A DNA stretch of 40,338 bases from HXMU1420-2 sp040830545 (GCA_040830545.1 JBFOMB010000105.1:1-40338), one strand, 5' to 3'. Shown: positions 1 to 9,589, counted from the stretch's first letter. Made by a program: numbers and translations. The notes: generated from the letters alone by a model not told the origin.

Positions 1-142
1 GTCGGCCAACTTCTCAGCCGACGCCATCGCCGACCTCTCCGTCAGCCCCGACAGCATGATCCAGGACCTGCACGGCACAAAAGCCTACCGCGCACATCTC
101 GTCAAAGTGATGACACAACGCGCAGTAAACGCGGCCGGGTAG
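1..142 (+). CDS. CO dehydrogenase / xanthine dehydrogenase medium (FAD) subunit, C-terminal end
   Basis: This is the last 46 codons of a gene that enters from the left edge, ending at a TAG at 140-142. The visible tail contains DLHGTKAYRAHLVKVMTQRA. This Y-R-A-H-L-V-x-V-x-x-x-R-A pattern is the usual C-terminus of the FAD-binding medium subunit (CoxM type) of molybdenum hydroxylases. In that family the subunit passes electrons between the Fe-S small subunit and the Mo large subunit. Substrate cannot be judged from this fragment. A clear intrinsic terminator follows 24 bp after the stop, so this gene probably ends its operon. Confidence 0.75.
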   Translation, partial: SANFSADAIADLSVSPDSMIQDLHGTKAYRAHLVKVMTQRAVNAAG

Positions 143-166
143 GGGCCGGTAATATTCACACACATG

Positions 167-196
167 CACCCCCGTCGCACTGGCGGGGGTGTTTTC
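167..196 (+). terminator. Rho-independent terminator after the coxM-like gene
   Basis: A perfect 8-bp stem (CACCCCCG at 167-174 with CGGGGGTG at 184-191) has a 9-nt loop and is followed directly by TTTTC. It lies between convergent genes. The minus-strand side lacks a T-run, so it serves mainly the plus-strand gene. Confidence 0.8.
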
Positions 197-197
197 G

Positions 198-1070
198 TTA
201 GAGCGTTACAACGTCGCCTTGCGGGTCGATGGCAGTGATGCGGTAGTTCGTCTGACGGGAGAACCAGGCAAGGTGGTCGGGGGGCAGGAAAACAGCCGCC
301 GTAGACAGACCGTCGGCCAGCGTTGCGCTGTCTGCCTCGACCGTCACAGTGGACCAGAGAGGCGCACGGCCTTGAGGGTCCATCAGGTGTGATGCGTGAC
401 CAAGCCGCGTTGCGTTTGGGCTGGAGGTGGCCAGCGCGCGGTTTTTCAGCGTTCGATAACCGACCAATCCGGCATCGGGGTCCTCGATCCCAATCCGGAA
501 CGGACCGCCGAGGGCGGAGAATTCGCCAATGTGGACCAAGGTGTTGGCGGTGAAGCCGAGCCCCTTGAGGTCAGCAGTGATGAGGTCGGTGGCGAAGCCC
601 TGGGCGATGCCGTTGAAGGTCAGGGATTGACCGGGGGCCAATGTGACCCCGGCGGTATGATGCTGTACGCGGGACCAGCCGATATGTTCGCGCGCCTGTC
701 CCATAGGGAGATCAGATGCCAAGGCCTGCCAAAGCACCTGAACCGTGGGATCGAAGGTGCCATCAGTCAGGGTGTGTATCTGCTCGCAATGGGACAGAAG
801 CTCCAGAAACAGGGCGTCCGGCTGCATCAATTGCCCTTCTGCGTTCAAGCGGGTCAGGGCGGATTGGGGATCATAGAGGCTAAACAGACGCTCGATCTGC
901 TGTAAACGCGCCGGGATGGCATCAAATGCGCGGGCCACCTGCGCGCGGGGACCGTGTAAGGTAACCGAGGCCTCGGCCCCCAGCGCGTAACCGCGCCATG
1001 TCTCGGCCCGGGCCCCGGCAGGCAGGGCGGCGAAAGCGGCAGAGATGGCGAGGAAACGGCGGCGGTTCAT
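198..1070 (-). CDS. apbE: FAD:protein FMN transferase (ApbE/NosX-like)
   Basis: This 290-residue ApbE-family enzyme would transfer FMN from FAD to a Thr/Ser of a partner flavoprotein in the periplasm. Seen in the sequence: an N-terminal twin-arginine-like signal (NRRRFLAIS followed by a hydrophobic stretch ending ALPAGARA), the FAD-binding motif NGIAQGFATD, HLMDPQGRAP, and a C-terminal segment with DSATLADGLSTAA. The frame is open for 53 more codons upstream, but I chose the ATG at 1070 because it gives the signal peptide and an ATGA overlap with the stop of the NosR-like gene. That coupling points to the FMN domain of NosR/NirI as the substrate, as known for NosX/NirX with NosR/NirI. Confidence 0.87.
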   Translation of the reverse strand: MNRRRFLAISAAFAALPAGARAETWRGYALGAEASVTLHGPRAQVARAFDAIPARLQQIERLFSLYDPQSALTRLNAEGQLMQPDALFLELLSHCEQIHTLTDGTFDPTVQVLWQALASDLPMGQAREHIGWSRVQHHTAGVTLAPGQSLTFNGIAQGFATDLITADLKGLGFTANTLVHIGEFSALGGPFRIGIEDPDAGLVGYRTLKNRALATSSPNATRLGHASHLMDPQGRAPLWSTVTVEADSATLADGLSTAAVFLPPDHLAWFSRQTNYRITAIDPQGDVVTL

Positions 1071-3175
1071 TCGGCAGCGGCCTTCTGAGGCACACGTTTC
1101 CCTGCCCGCGCCGCGAGGATCAGTGGGACACATTGAGCGGTGTCGTCGTGGATGGTCACGCAGTCGAGGCATTGGAAGCACTCGGAATAGGCGATCTTGC
1201 CCGATTTCTCGATCGCGCCATAGCGGCATTTGACCTTACACAGCTGGCAAGGGCTGCCGCAATCAGGGCGACGGTCGATCCAGTCGCGTCCGCGCAACAG
1301 ACCGCCAATGGCGAGGAACGCGCCCAGTGGGCAGACATAGCGGCAGAAGCCCTTGAACAGGGTCATGGACACCAACAGCAGGCCGACAGCGTAAGCGACA
1401 TAGTACCATTCGCGGACAAAGAAGGTGGTGATCGCGGTTTTGAACGGTTCGATCTCTGCCGCCTTGTCGGTGAAATCTGGGGCAAGGAAGACAACGCCAA
1501 CCAGCGCGGCAAGTACAACGTATTTCAGCCCCTTCAATCGGCGGTCCAACGCGTCCGGGACAGTGATCTGTGGGATATGTAACAGGCGGCCCAAATGGCT
1601 CGCAAATTCCTGTAATGCGCCAAAGGGGCAGAGCCAGCCGCAAAACAAGCCACGGCCCCAGGCGACCAATCCAATCACTGCCACGGCCCAGATCAGCAAG
1701 GAGAAGCTGTCATAGATCAGGAATGCAAATGACCCGCCTTCCAGTGCTGCGCGCAAGGTGGCCAGAGGCGTGACGATTGACAATTGGCCCTGACCCCACC
1801 AGCCGACAAAAACGGTCATGATCGCCAACAGGCACAGGCGGACCGGGGTAAAGGCGGTCAGCCCGGCCAGCCAGGATTGGCGGAAGAACAGCACGCCCAG
1901 CAGCAGTGTCAACGCCACACCTGCCACGATCAGATCGGTGGAACGGGCGCGCAGGGCCTCCAGCCACGGCGGGTTGGGCACATGCACATCGGGCCGTTTG
2001 AAAAAGCGCGGTGCGGCGGTGATCGGGATGTCGATGGTGACCGAGCCGATTTCGGGCTGGAACATCCCGTGTTCGCGCACCGCTGAAACGTGCATAGTCC
2101 AGTCACTGGCCGGGTCAAAACCCAGCCGTCGGTCTGTACGCAGGATCAGTCCCGTGCCGAAATCAACTGCATCGTGCAGGTCCAGCGGTAAGTCGTCGGA
2201 AAGTTCGATGATCAGGTCTGCGTCGCGCAAGGCCACCGGAAACCCGCCCTGTTCCGCGCTCAGCCAATCGGGTGAGGTGTTGCGCACAAAGTCTTCGGAC
2301 ACCAGCCCATGGCGTCCGGTTTCGATCACAAGGATCGGTTCGTCATCCTGAGAGATGCTCAGGAAGTCTTGCAGGCTGTCAAACCCATCCTCGGACAGAA
2401 CCGCGCGCGCGACCGAAGGCGGGCCAAGGTCGACAATCCACAGATTCAGATAGGTTTCATCCGGGGCATCCTGCGCCTCGGGGTCGTCATCCTCCCACGT
2501 GGTGCCCTCAAACAGCGCCTGCACCTCGCCATTGGTGACGGTTTTGCGCAGGGCGAGGCCCTGTTCGACCAGATCGTCCCAGCTCAAATCTTCTACATGG
2601 TTCGGATCTGGGAAGGCTGGTGGACCGGTGGCGATGCCGCCCAGCTTTTCTCGCGCGACCTGCACAGCGGCGGCCAGGATGCTTTCATGCGCGATCCGCA
2701 CGCTGGCTGTGCCCTTGGTCACGCCATCCAGATAAACCAGCGCGGACCCCTCGGATCCGTCGCCATAAGGCGAGCCAACCACGATGCTGTCAGAGATCGA
2801 GTTGCCGCGATACTGTTTGAAGAAATCAAAAAACAGCTTCTCCGGCAGACCCGACACAAAGATCGGTTCGTTGTGGGACAGCAACTGCACGTCCAGAAAC
2901 CGGCCATTCAGGTCCAGCACCACCAGCATGTTGATCGATGCGCCGGAAAAGCCGGGCAGGGGGGCAAGAGGTTCGGTTTCAAAGACGTAACCGGCCTCGG
3001 CCCCGCCCGAGTTCAGCAGTTGATAGACACCGTTGTCGTTGATCCGTTCGCCCAGAGACATGGGGGGCACGATATAGGGTTCCAGCGCCTCGCGCGGTAA
3101 TGGTTCAGCCATGAGCGTCCGCATAAGGCCAGACACCAGCACCATCCACAGGATCAGCCAGACGCGTAGAAACAT
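1067..3175 (-). CDS. NosR/NirI-family FMN-binding, polyferredoxin-like membrane protein
   Basis: A 702-residue membrane protein with the full NosR/NirI architecture. Residues 1-23 form a signal peptide. A periplasmic FMN-binding domain follows, with a candidate flavinylation motif DGVTKGTAS at 150-158, a variant of the usual (S/T)GA(T/S). About six membrane segments lie between 410 and 625, and carry two CxxxCP motifs (C512/C516 and C611/C615). The C-terminus has two 4Fe-4S motifs (C639, C643, C646, C650 and C666, C669, C672, C682-VP). NosR feeds electrons or acts as regulator in N2O reduction, and NirI is the nitrite-reductase counterpart. No nosZ, nirS or other denitrification gene is next to it, so its partner is unknown. 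It is coupled to apbE by ATGA. No convincing Shine-Dalgarno sequence precedes the ATG. Confidence 0.88.
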   Translation of the reverse strand: MFLRVWLILWMVLVSGLMRTLMAEPLPREALEPYIVPPMSLGERINDNGVYQLLNSGGAEAGYVFETEPLAPLPGFSGASINMLVVLDLNGRFLDVQLLSHNEPIFVSGLPEKLFFDFFKQYRGNSISDSIVVGSPYGDGSEGSALVYLDGVTKGTASVRIAHESILAAAVQVAREKLGGIATGPPAFPDPNHVEDLSWDDLVEQGLALRKTVTNGEVQALFEGTTWEDDDPEAQDAPDETYLNLWIVDLGPPSVARAVLSEDGFDSLQDFLSISQDDEPILVIETGRHGLVSEDFVRNTSPDWLSAEQGGFPVALRDADLIIELSDDLPLDLHDAVDFGTGLILRTDRRLGFDPASDWTMHVSAVREHGMFQPEIGSVTIDIPITAAPRFFKRPDVHVPNPPWLEALRARSTDLIVAGVALTLLLGVLFFRQSWLAGLTAFTPVRLCLLAIMTVFVGWWGQGQLSIVTPLATLRAALEGGSFAFLIYDSFSLLIWAVAVIGLVAWGRGLFCGWLCPFGALQEFASHLGRLLHIPQITVPDALDRRLKGLKYVVLAALVGVVFLAPDFTDKAAEIEPFKTAITTFFVREWYYVAYAVGLLLVSMTLFKGFCRYVCPLGAFLAIGGLLRGRDWIDRRPDCGSPCQLCKVKCRYGAIEKSGKIAYSECFQCLDCVTIHDDTAQCVPLILAARAGKRVPQKAAAE

Positions 3176-3459
3176 GAAATGCAGAGTGCTATCAGACGGG
3201 CGTGAGCGGAATTCGACTTTGGTCGGAGGGTGTGCCGAGGGGCAGTGAGTGCTTCACGTTTCCGGCGGTCCAGCTTAGGCTGGGAGTGCAGTCAGCGGCC
3301 CGAGAAAACGGGAGCAACCATGCCTTCGGTGATTTCGGGCCGCCGTTTGATGAGCAACCTGCACCCAGTCACTGGCCAGCGTTGCATTAGGTCACATGTC
3401 GCTGGCGAATTTTTTTGTTGGCGCAGTGATCGGTTAGACGATTTGGAGAGGGTGAACAC

Positions 3460-4446
3460 ATGATGCAAGCCTTGCGTATGTTGAGTGCAATCCTGTTGAC
3501 GGTGATGTCTTTTGCAGACAGCAGCCCGGCTGCCGCAAACCCGGCATTTGGCTATATGCTGGAGACAGACGTCATCTATGGGCAGGGCGTCATTGCCCCA
3601 GACGGGGTAGCGGAGATACGCGACCTGCGGCTGGACGTTTACCGGCCCAATGATCCGGTGGACGCTTCAAATCGCCCGGCGGTCATCCTGATCCATGGTG
3701 GTGCATATTATCGCGGCGGGAGGCGGCAATCGCCGTTCAGGGGCGACGGGGCGGTGCACAGCCGTCAGGAGGATTATGCAAGGATGTTTGCGCCGTTGGG
3801 GTACGTCGCTTTTGTCATCGAATATCGCCTGGCACCAGAACAACCCGTTCCGGAAATCCAGCTGGATCATCCAAATCTGCAAGACGTCGCGCTCATGGCA
3901 CCGGACTCGGGCATTGAGCGCACCCATTACGTACGCGAAGCGATGGGGCTGCTTGTCCTTTCCGATGAAGAGGCCCGCCAAATCAGTATCGCGGCCCTAT
4001 TGGCGGCGGCAGAGGACGCGAAGAAAGCGGTGGACTTTGTACAAGCGAACGCGGACCGATTTGGGGTTGATCCAGAGCGCATCGCCATGGGTGGACATTC
4101 CGCAGGTGGTGGTGCCGCGATCAACGCGGCCTTTGGGCTAGGAACGGACGTAAAGGCGATTTTCCCGTTGTCACCCGCGGTTGCGGGGTTCGATTTGACG
4201 AAACTTCTTGGCCGACCGGGGTTACCGGCGACCCTGGTGATGCAATCGCAAAATGACCTGCCTATCTCCTCGGACACCATCCCGCCGATGATCGCTGCAA
4301 TGCGGCAGGCTGGGCATCCATACGAGTTCGCCTGGGTTCCGGGGTTCGGTCATTTCTACCCGACCGGTGCGGTTTCCTTGGGGGACGATGCGTCCCGGAT
4401 GTCCGTTGGCGAGCGGGTGATCCGTTTTCTGGACGAGAACCTGTAA
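3460..4446 (+). CDS. Secreted alpha/beta-hydrolase (carboxylesterase/lipase type)
   Basis: A 328-residue protein with an N-terminal signal peptide (hydrophobic 8-18, likely cleavage after AAA at 24-26). It has the oxyanion-hole HGG at 79-81 and the nucleophile elbow GHSAGG with Ser214. The late QNDLPIS segment and GHFYP supply candidate catalytic Asp and His. These features place it with the esterase/lipase (BD-FAE/HSL-like) alpha/beta hydrolases, acting on carboxylic esters in the periplasm or outside the cell. GGAGAG at 3445-3450 is a good ribosome site 9 nt before the first of two tandem ATGs. It is convergent with the GFA gene and has no operon partner. Substrate cannot be told. Confidence 0.8.
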   Translation: MMQALRMLSAILLTVMSFADSSPAAANPAFGYMLETDVIYGQGVIAPDGVAEIRDLRLDVYRPNDPVDASNRPAVILIHGGAYYRGGRRQSPFRGDGAVHSRQEDYARMFAPLGYVAFVIEYRLAPEQPVPEIQLDHPNLQDVALMAPDSGIERTHYVREAMGLLVLSDEEARQISIAALLAAAEDAKKAVDFVQANADRFGVDPERIAMGGHSAGGGAAINAAFGLGTDVKAIFPLSPAVAGFDLTKLLGRPGLPATLVMQSQNDLPISSDTIPPMIAAMRQAGHPYEFAWVPGFGHFYPTGAVSLGDDASRMSVGERVIRFLDENL

Positions 4447-4456
4447 CGTCCGCGGA

Positions 4457-4900
4457 TCAGGGTTTTTGATACGAAACCACCTTTGCATTCCACGCGTCGT
4501 TCCCGGCCACGGTGTCCTTGTCCGGTTCCGGTAGTTCCCCGATGCCATCAGTAAACGAACAGGCATAGCGGTGGTTGATCTGCAGCGTGGGTGGTGCCAT
4601 TTCGGGATTGTCCAGTGATCCCGTTGCGATTTCGACCTGATCGTTGTCGAAGTTTTCCAGGCTCAGCGGTGTACCGCAATCGGCGCAAAATCCGCGTTGA
4701 CTGATGTTTGAACTGGTAAACAAGCGTCGTTTGCCGTGAGTCCACTCCAGCCCGTGCACAACGACAAGTGCGGCGTAGAACGAACCGAACGCCTTTTGAC
4801 ACATCCGGCAATGGCAGACCGAAGATCGCCCAATCGACGCCACCCGGTAGCGCACCGCCCCGCATTGGCAGCCTCCGGTTATGCCGTCTGTTTCATCCAT
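4457..4900 (-). CDS. GFA family (glutathione-dependent formaldehyde-activating-like) zinc protein
   Basis: A 147-residue protein with the complete GFA cysteine pattern: C11-x-C13, C29-x-C31-x2-C34 and C72-x2-C75. These bind the two zinc ions of the GFA/CENP-V fold. The founding member accelerates S-hydroxymethylglutathione formation, but most relatives have no proven activity. The segment GGCQCGAVRYRV is the classic family start. Nothing in its neighbourhood suggests formaldehyde metabolism, so only the fold is certain. Confidence 0.85.
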   Translation of the reverse strand: MDETDGITGGCQCGAVRYRVASIGRSSVCHCRMCQKAFGSFYAALVVVHGLEWTHGKRRLFTSSNISQRGFCADCGTPLSLENFDNDQVEIATGSLDNPEMAPPTLQINHRYACSFTDGIGELPEPDKDTVAGNDAWNAKVVSYQKP

Positions 4901-4948
4901 GCTGTATGGATGGCATCAACTGACGCTGATCGTCCAGTGGCGACGAAC

Positions 4949-5269
4949 TTAGCTCTTCATCAGCTTTTTTTGGATCATTTCGGCCTGCGTCAGATACTTG
5001 AACATCTGCACTTCCAGTTTGGCCGCCTTGTCCAGTTCATCCAAAATCTTCTTATGATCGTCTGGCGGTACGGCGATGTCTTTGCCCTTCTTCACCTTCT
5101 GCGCCAGGTCCTTGACCGTTTTGATGTTATCAACATGGGGTTTCATCACCCTGTTGATGCCTTCGACCTTCCTGAGATGGGCCATGATCTTGACCACCAT
5201 CTCTTCTGCTTTGCCGTTCATGTTGTCGAGTTCGGAGTGCATTTTCCGACGTTCGGCCAGGCTCGGCAT
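4949..5269 (-). CDS. Small lysine-rich all-helical protein, function unknown
   Basis: A 106-residue protein without signal peptide or membrane segment. It is rich in Lys, Met, Asp and Glu and looks almost entirely helical, with probable coiled-coil segments (residues about 5-35 and 75-104) around a short GKDIAVPPDD turn. I do not recognise a family. A strong ribosome site (GGGAGGG, 6 nt before the ATG) supports it as real, and it is single. Lys codons and a lower GC content set it apart from its neighbours. Confidence 0.6.
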   Translation of the reverse strand: MPSLAERRKMHSELDNMNGKAEEMVVKIMAHLRKVEGINRVMKPHVDNIKTVKDLAQKVKKGKDIAVPPDDHKKILDELDKAAKLEVQMFKYLTQAEMIQKKLMKS

Positions 5270-5513
5270 AACATACCCTCCCGTTCACGGATTCACATGC
5301 TCTACATGAGCTATCTGGATACTCGGAAACTTACAGCGTCATCCCGCGCGGGGACGATGTGGAGAAAGGCTAACACTCAGGCGGCGTGTAAACCAAGAGT
5401 TTTGGGAAACCGGGTGCTGCCCGCCATGGTGTTTAAGGAGATGGGCTGGCGGGTGAAGCACCGGTTTTTGCCTTGACCCCAACAGACCCTTGATTTACCT
5501 ACCGGCTGGCTGA

Positions 5514-5587
5514 GCGGGCGTTGTGTAGTGGTAAGACCTTAGCCTTCCAAGCTAATGACGCGGGTTCGATTCCCGCCGCCCGCTCCA
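5514..5587 (+). tRNA. tRNA-Gly (anticodon UCC)
   Basis: The acceptor stem GCGGGCG (5514-5520) pairs with CGCCCGC (5577-5583). The anticodon stem TTAGC/GCTAA encloses the loop CTTCCAA with anticodon TCC at 5546-5548. The T-arm GCGGG-TTCGATT-CCCGC is at 5560-5576. The 3' CCA (5585-5587) is encoded. A weak promoter-like TTGACC (5473-5478) with TTACCT (5495-5500) lies upstream. Confidence 0.95.
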
Positions 5588-5763
5588 GACTTCCAACCTT
5601 TCGTTGACAATGTTCCATTCGGGCAGGCTTTGGCACCCGGACAGATTGACGCCGTGACTTAATCGCGGTGCTTGTATGCTTGACCCCGCACTGCCACATC
5701 TGGAACAAGCGGCCCCACCATATAGGGGGCCATCCCCAAGGTCAGAAGAGAGACACACGGACC

Positions 5764-7563
5764 ATGGCTCAGCCAAATCCCGACAATTTCGGGTCTGAGG
5801 AACGCGCTAAATCCAAACGCGTCGGCGCACTGCGATCCCTTTGGCCTTTCATGCGCCCGCATCGGTGGCTGATCCTCGCTGCACTGGCTGCGTTGACCTT
5901 CACGGCGGGCATATCGCTGACCTTGCCGCTGGCTGTGCGTCGGGTGGTGGACAATTTCCGCTCGGGTGATGTTGAACTGTTGGACCAGTATTTTGTTGCG
6001 GCTTTGGGCATTGCGCTGCTGCTCGCCATCGGGACGGGTGTCCGGTATGCGCTGGTCACGCGGCTGGGCGAACGGGTCGTGGCCGACATCCGCAAGGCGG
6101 TGTTTGACCGCGTCATCGGGATGAGCCCCGCGTTTTATGAGAATATCATGACCGGCGAGGTGTTGAGTAGGATCACGACCGACACGACGCTAATCCAGTC
6201 GGTGCTGGGATCTTCCGCCTCTATTGCGCTGCGCAACTTGCTGATTTTCCTCGGCGGTTTGGTGCTGATGCTGCTGACTTCGGCCAAGCTGACCGGGCTG
6301 GTTCTGTTGATCGTGCCGGCAGTCGTGGTGCCGATCCTGACGCTGGGCCGTCGTTTGCGCAAGATCAGCAAGGAAAATCAGGATTGGATCGCGGCGTCCT
6401 CGGGCAACGCGGGTGAGGCGCTGGGGGCCGTTCAGACCGTACAGGCGTATACTCAGGAAACCACAAGCCGCGCGAGGTTCTCTGAAATCACCGAAATGTC
6501 GTACGACGTTGCCCTGCGGCGCATTGCGACGCGGGCGTGGATGACGGTGATCGTGATCTTCCTGGTGTTTTCCGGCGTGGTGGGCGTGCTTTGGATGGGC
6601 GCGAACGACGTGCGCGCCGGTGAGATCTCGCAAGGCACGTTGGTGCAGTTCGTGATTTACGCCGTCATGGTGGCCGGTTCGGTCGCTGCATTGTCCGAGA
6701 TCATTGGTGAGTTGCAACGCGCGGCTGGGGCAACTGAGCGGCTGATCGAGCTGTTGCAGGTGGAAGACACGGTTCAGGACCCGGTTAATGCAACCGCTAC
6801 ACTGACTGACGTGACCGGGCACATCGTGTTCGAAAACGTGTCTTTTCGCTATCCGTCGCGGCCCGACACGTCCGCACTCGATAATGTCAGCCTGACCATC
6901 GCGCCGGGCGAAACCGTGGCCTTTGTCGGGCCATCCGGCGCGGGCAAGACCACCGTGATCCAGATGATCCAACGGTTCTACGACCCCTCTGCCGGGCGCA
7001 TCCTGCTGGACGGGATCGCGTTGCAGGACATGCGGCGCGAAGATTTCCGGTCGCATATCGCGCTGGTTCCGCAAGAGGCGGTGATTTTTGCCACGTCGGC
7101 CCGTGACAACATTCGCTTTGGTCGCCCCGGTGCCACCGACGCTGAGGTTGAAGAAGCAGCAAAAGCCGCTGCGGCGCATGAGTTCATTTCCGCACTGCCA
7201 GATGGTTATGACAGCTATTTGGGTGAACGCGGCGTGATGTTGTCAGGTGGGCAAAAACAGCGGATCGCCATCGCCCGCGCTATTCTGCGCGACGCGCCCG
7301 TGCTGCTGCTGGACGAGGCGACCAGTGCGCTGGACGCCGAAAGTGAACGCGCGGTGCAGGGTGCGGTTGATGCGTTGTCGCAGAATCGTACGACGCTGAT
7401 TGTGGCGCACCGACTGGCGACGGTGAAAAAGGCCGATCGTATCGTGGTCATGGATCAGGGCCGGATCGTTGCCATCGGCACCCATGACGAATTGGTCGGT
7501 CAGGATGGGCTGTATGCCCGGCTGGCGCGGTTGCAATTTACCGACGGTCTCGCGGCCGAGTAA
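5764..7563 (+). CDS. ABC transporter, fused permease and ATPase (MsbA-like subfamily B)
   Basis: A 599-residue half-transporter: six membrane helices within residues 30-310, then a nucleotide-binding domain. The ATPase shows Walker A GPSGAGKTT (about 389-397), Q-loop PQEAVIF, signature LSGGQKQR (about 493), Walker B VLLLDEATSALD and the H-loop AHRL. It would act as a homodimeric exporter, probably of a lipid or hydrophobic compound as in MsbA/LmrA relatives. The frame is open from 5668, but I chose the ATG at 5764 because the extra 32 residues are unlike the family and GAAGAGAG lies upstream of this start. No substrate-linked gene is adjacent. Confidence 0.85.
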   Translation: MAQPNPDNFGSEERAKSKRVGALRSLWPFMRPHRWLILAALAALTFTAGISLTLPLAVRRVVDNFRSGDVELLDQYFVAALGIALLLAIGTGVRYALVTRLGERVVADIRKAVFDRVIGMSPAFYENIMTGEVLSRITTDTTLIQSVLGSSASIALRNLLIFLGGLVLMLLTSAKLTGLVLLIVPAVVVPILTLGRRLRKISKENQDWIAASSGNAGEALGAVQTVQAYTQETTSRARFSEITEMSYDVALRRIATRAWMTVIVIFLVFSGVVGVLWMGANDVRAGEISQGTLVQFVIYAVMVAGSVAALSEIIGELQRAAGATERLIELLQVEDTVQDPVNATATLTDVTGHIVFENVSFRYPSRPDTSALDNVSLTIAPGETVAFVGPSGAGKTTVIQMIQRFYDPSAGRILLDGIALQDMRREDFRSHIALVPQEAVIFATSARDNIRFGRPGATDAEVEEAAKAAAAHEFISALPDGYDSYLGERGVMLSGGQKQRIAIARAILRDAPVLLLDEATSALDAESERAVQGAVDALSQNRTTLIVAHRLATVKKADRIVVMDQGRIVAIGTHDELVGQDGLYARLARLQFTDGLAAE

Positions 7564-7591
7564 CCGCCAATGAAACGCCCCTGCGCGCAAG

Positions 7592-7604
7592 TGACCACTG
7601 GTCA
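7592..7604. promoter_or_regulatory. Inverted repeat upstream of acyl-CoA synthetase
   Basis: TGACC-ACT-GGTCA is a perfect 5-bp inverted repeat with a 3-nt centre, 90 bp before the acyl-CoA synthetase start. The geometry suits a TetR- or GntR-type operator, but no matching regulator is identified. Confidence 0.35.
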
Positions 7605-7663
7605 TATGCGCGGCGGCTTGCCAAGGGCTGTAATTCCTCCCAAATAGTGACAAAGTCAGAATA

Positions 7664-7677
7664 GTCCGGAACCGGAC
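7664..7677. promoter_or_regulatory. Second inverted repeat just before acyl-CoA synthetase
   Basis: GTCCGG-AA-CCGGAC is a perfect 6-bp inverted repeat ending 16 bp before the start codon and next to the ribosome site. It may be an operator or a small 5'-UTR hairpin. Confidence 0.35.
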
Positions 7678-7693
7678 ACAGGGAGGAAATAAT

Positions 7694-9585
7694 ATGTCGT
7701 CGACACCTATCGCGACCATGGAAGATCGCAACCGCATCGAAGCAGAAATGGCATGGGAAGACCGCGACCTGCCAAAAACGCTGTACGAGGTGTTGACCAA
7801 AACGGCGACCGAAAACCAGAGCAGGGATGCCATCAGTTTCCAGCTGTTGGGTGGGCCGGATGACAAGAAAGAAACGCTGAACTGGGGCACGATTCGGGAA
7901 AAGACGATTCAGGCCGCAAACTTGTTCCGCTCGCTAGGTGTCGGTGAAAAGGACGTTGTGGCATTCGTCCTGCCGAACTGCAACGAAACGGTCATGACTC
8001 TGTGGGGTGCGGCGATTGCCGGGATCGTGAACCCGATCAACCCGCTGCTGGAACCGGAACAGATTGCCGCTATCCTGCGCGAAACCGGGGCCAAGGTGGT
8101 GGTTACGCTGAAACCCTTCCCCAAGACGGATGTGGCACAAAAGGTGGCCGAGGCTGTGCGCCATGCTCCGGGGGTCAATACGGTGTTGGAAATCGACCTG
8201 AACCGCTACTTGACCCCGCCGAAGTCCTGGATCGTGCCGCTGATCCGGCCCAAGTTCGAAAATCAGGAGCATAAGGCCCACGCGGACTACAAGAGTTTCA
8301 ACGCCGAACTGGCGAAACAGCCCAAAACGCTCAGCTTCGCGGATGCGACCGAGGACCGGGTCGCCTTCTATTTTCACACCGGTGGTACGACCGGCATGCC
8401 AAAGGTGGCGCAGCACAAATATTCCGGCATGATCTACAACGGCTGGTGCACGTCGCTGCTGATGACCAATGAAGATGTGATCATGGCACCGTTGCCGCTG
8501 TTCCACGTGATGGCGGCGCAGGTGTTGCTGAACGCGGCCCTGTTTGGCGGGGCGCATATCGTGTTCCCCACCCCTGCAGGGTATCGCGGTGAAGGGGTGA
8601 TCGAAAATTTCTGGAAGCTGAACGCACGCTACAAGACAACGTTCATTGCAACGGTACCGACGGCGATTGCCGCCACCATGCAAGTGCCGGTGGACGCGGA
8701 CATCAGTTCGATCAAGAAGGCGTTTTCCGGGTCGGCGCCGCTGCCGCTGGAACTGTTTCGCCGATTCGAGGAAGCAACCGGTGTCACCATCATCGAAGGT
8801 TATGGCCTGACCGAAGCGACCTGTCTGGTGTCAGGGAACCCGGTGGATGGGGAAAAGAAGGTTGGCTCTATCGGGATTTCCTATCCCTATACAGATGTGA
8901 AGATCATCAAGGGCACACCGGATGGGCCGATGGAGTGCGGTGTTGATGAAATCGGTGAGATCTGCATTTCGAACCCGGGGGTTTATGCGGGCAATACATA
9001 CACCGAAGCAGACAAGAACAAGGACCTTTATTACGATGACAAATACCTGCGTACGGGCGACCTGGGACGGATCGACAGCGACGGGTATTTGTGGATCACG
9101 GGTCGTCAGAAGGACCTGATCATTCGCGGCGGTCACAACATCGACCCGGCAGAAATAGAAGAGGCACTGCTGAGCCATGAGGCCGTGGCCTTTGCCGGGG
9201 CCATCGGACAGCCGGACGCACATGCGGGCGAACTGCCCTGTGCCTATGTGGAGTTGGTCGACGGTGGGCAGGTGACGCCCGAAGAACTGGTCAAACATTG
9301 CGAGGTGCATGTGCACGAGCGTGCGGCGCGTCCCAAACACGTGACGATCATGCCGGAACTGCCAAAGACGGCGGTGGGCAAGATTTTCAAACCGGACCTA
9401 CGCAAGGATGCGATCACGCGCATCTACAACGAAGCGTTGGGAGAGGCTGGGGTCGCTGCGCGTGTCACGGCGGTGACGGATGACAAGAAGCGCGGGCTGG
9501 TGGCACAGGTGGCGGCAAATGGGGCCAGCGAGGATGACATCAACGGCGTGCTGAATGGATTCACCCGACCTTGGGAGCCTGCGGC

Positions 9586-9589
<4 letters not shown>
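7694..9589 (+). CDS. Acyl-CoA synthetase (AMP-forming, fatty-acid type)
   Basis: A 631-residue member of the ANL superfamily that would activate a fatty or aryl acid to acyl-AMP and then acyl-CoA. Motifs seen: the phosphate-binding A3 loop HTGGTTGMPK (about 228-237), A5 GYGLTEAT (about 369), the YLRTGDLG region of A7, and the A10 lysine in PKTAVGK (about 556-562). A strong ribosome site GGGAGGA precedes the ATG. Its stop overlaps the start of the next esterase (ATGA), so the pair is translationally coupled, suggesting that an ester is hydrolysed and the freed acid activated. Chain length or aromatic preference cannot be read from the sequence. Confidence 0.85.

Noticed and set aside
3176..3459. 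Searched for an FNR/NnrR box or small gene upstream of the NosR-like gene
   Set aside because: No TTGAT-N4-ATCAA-like site is convincing. The 78-codon frame at 3230-3463 has no ribosome site and overlaps the esterase start.
6190..7179. Minus-strand open frame of 329 codons opposite the ABC transporter
   Set aside because: His/Arg-rich antisense shadow of a clearly real gene.
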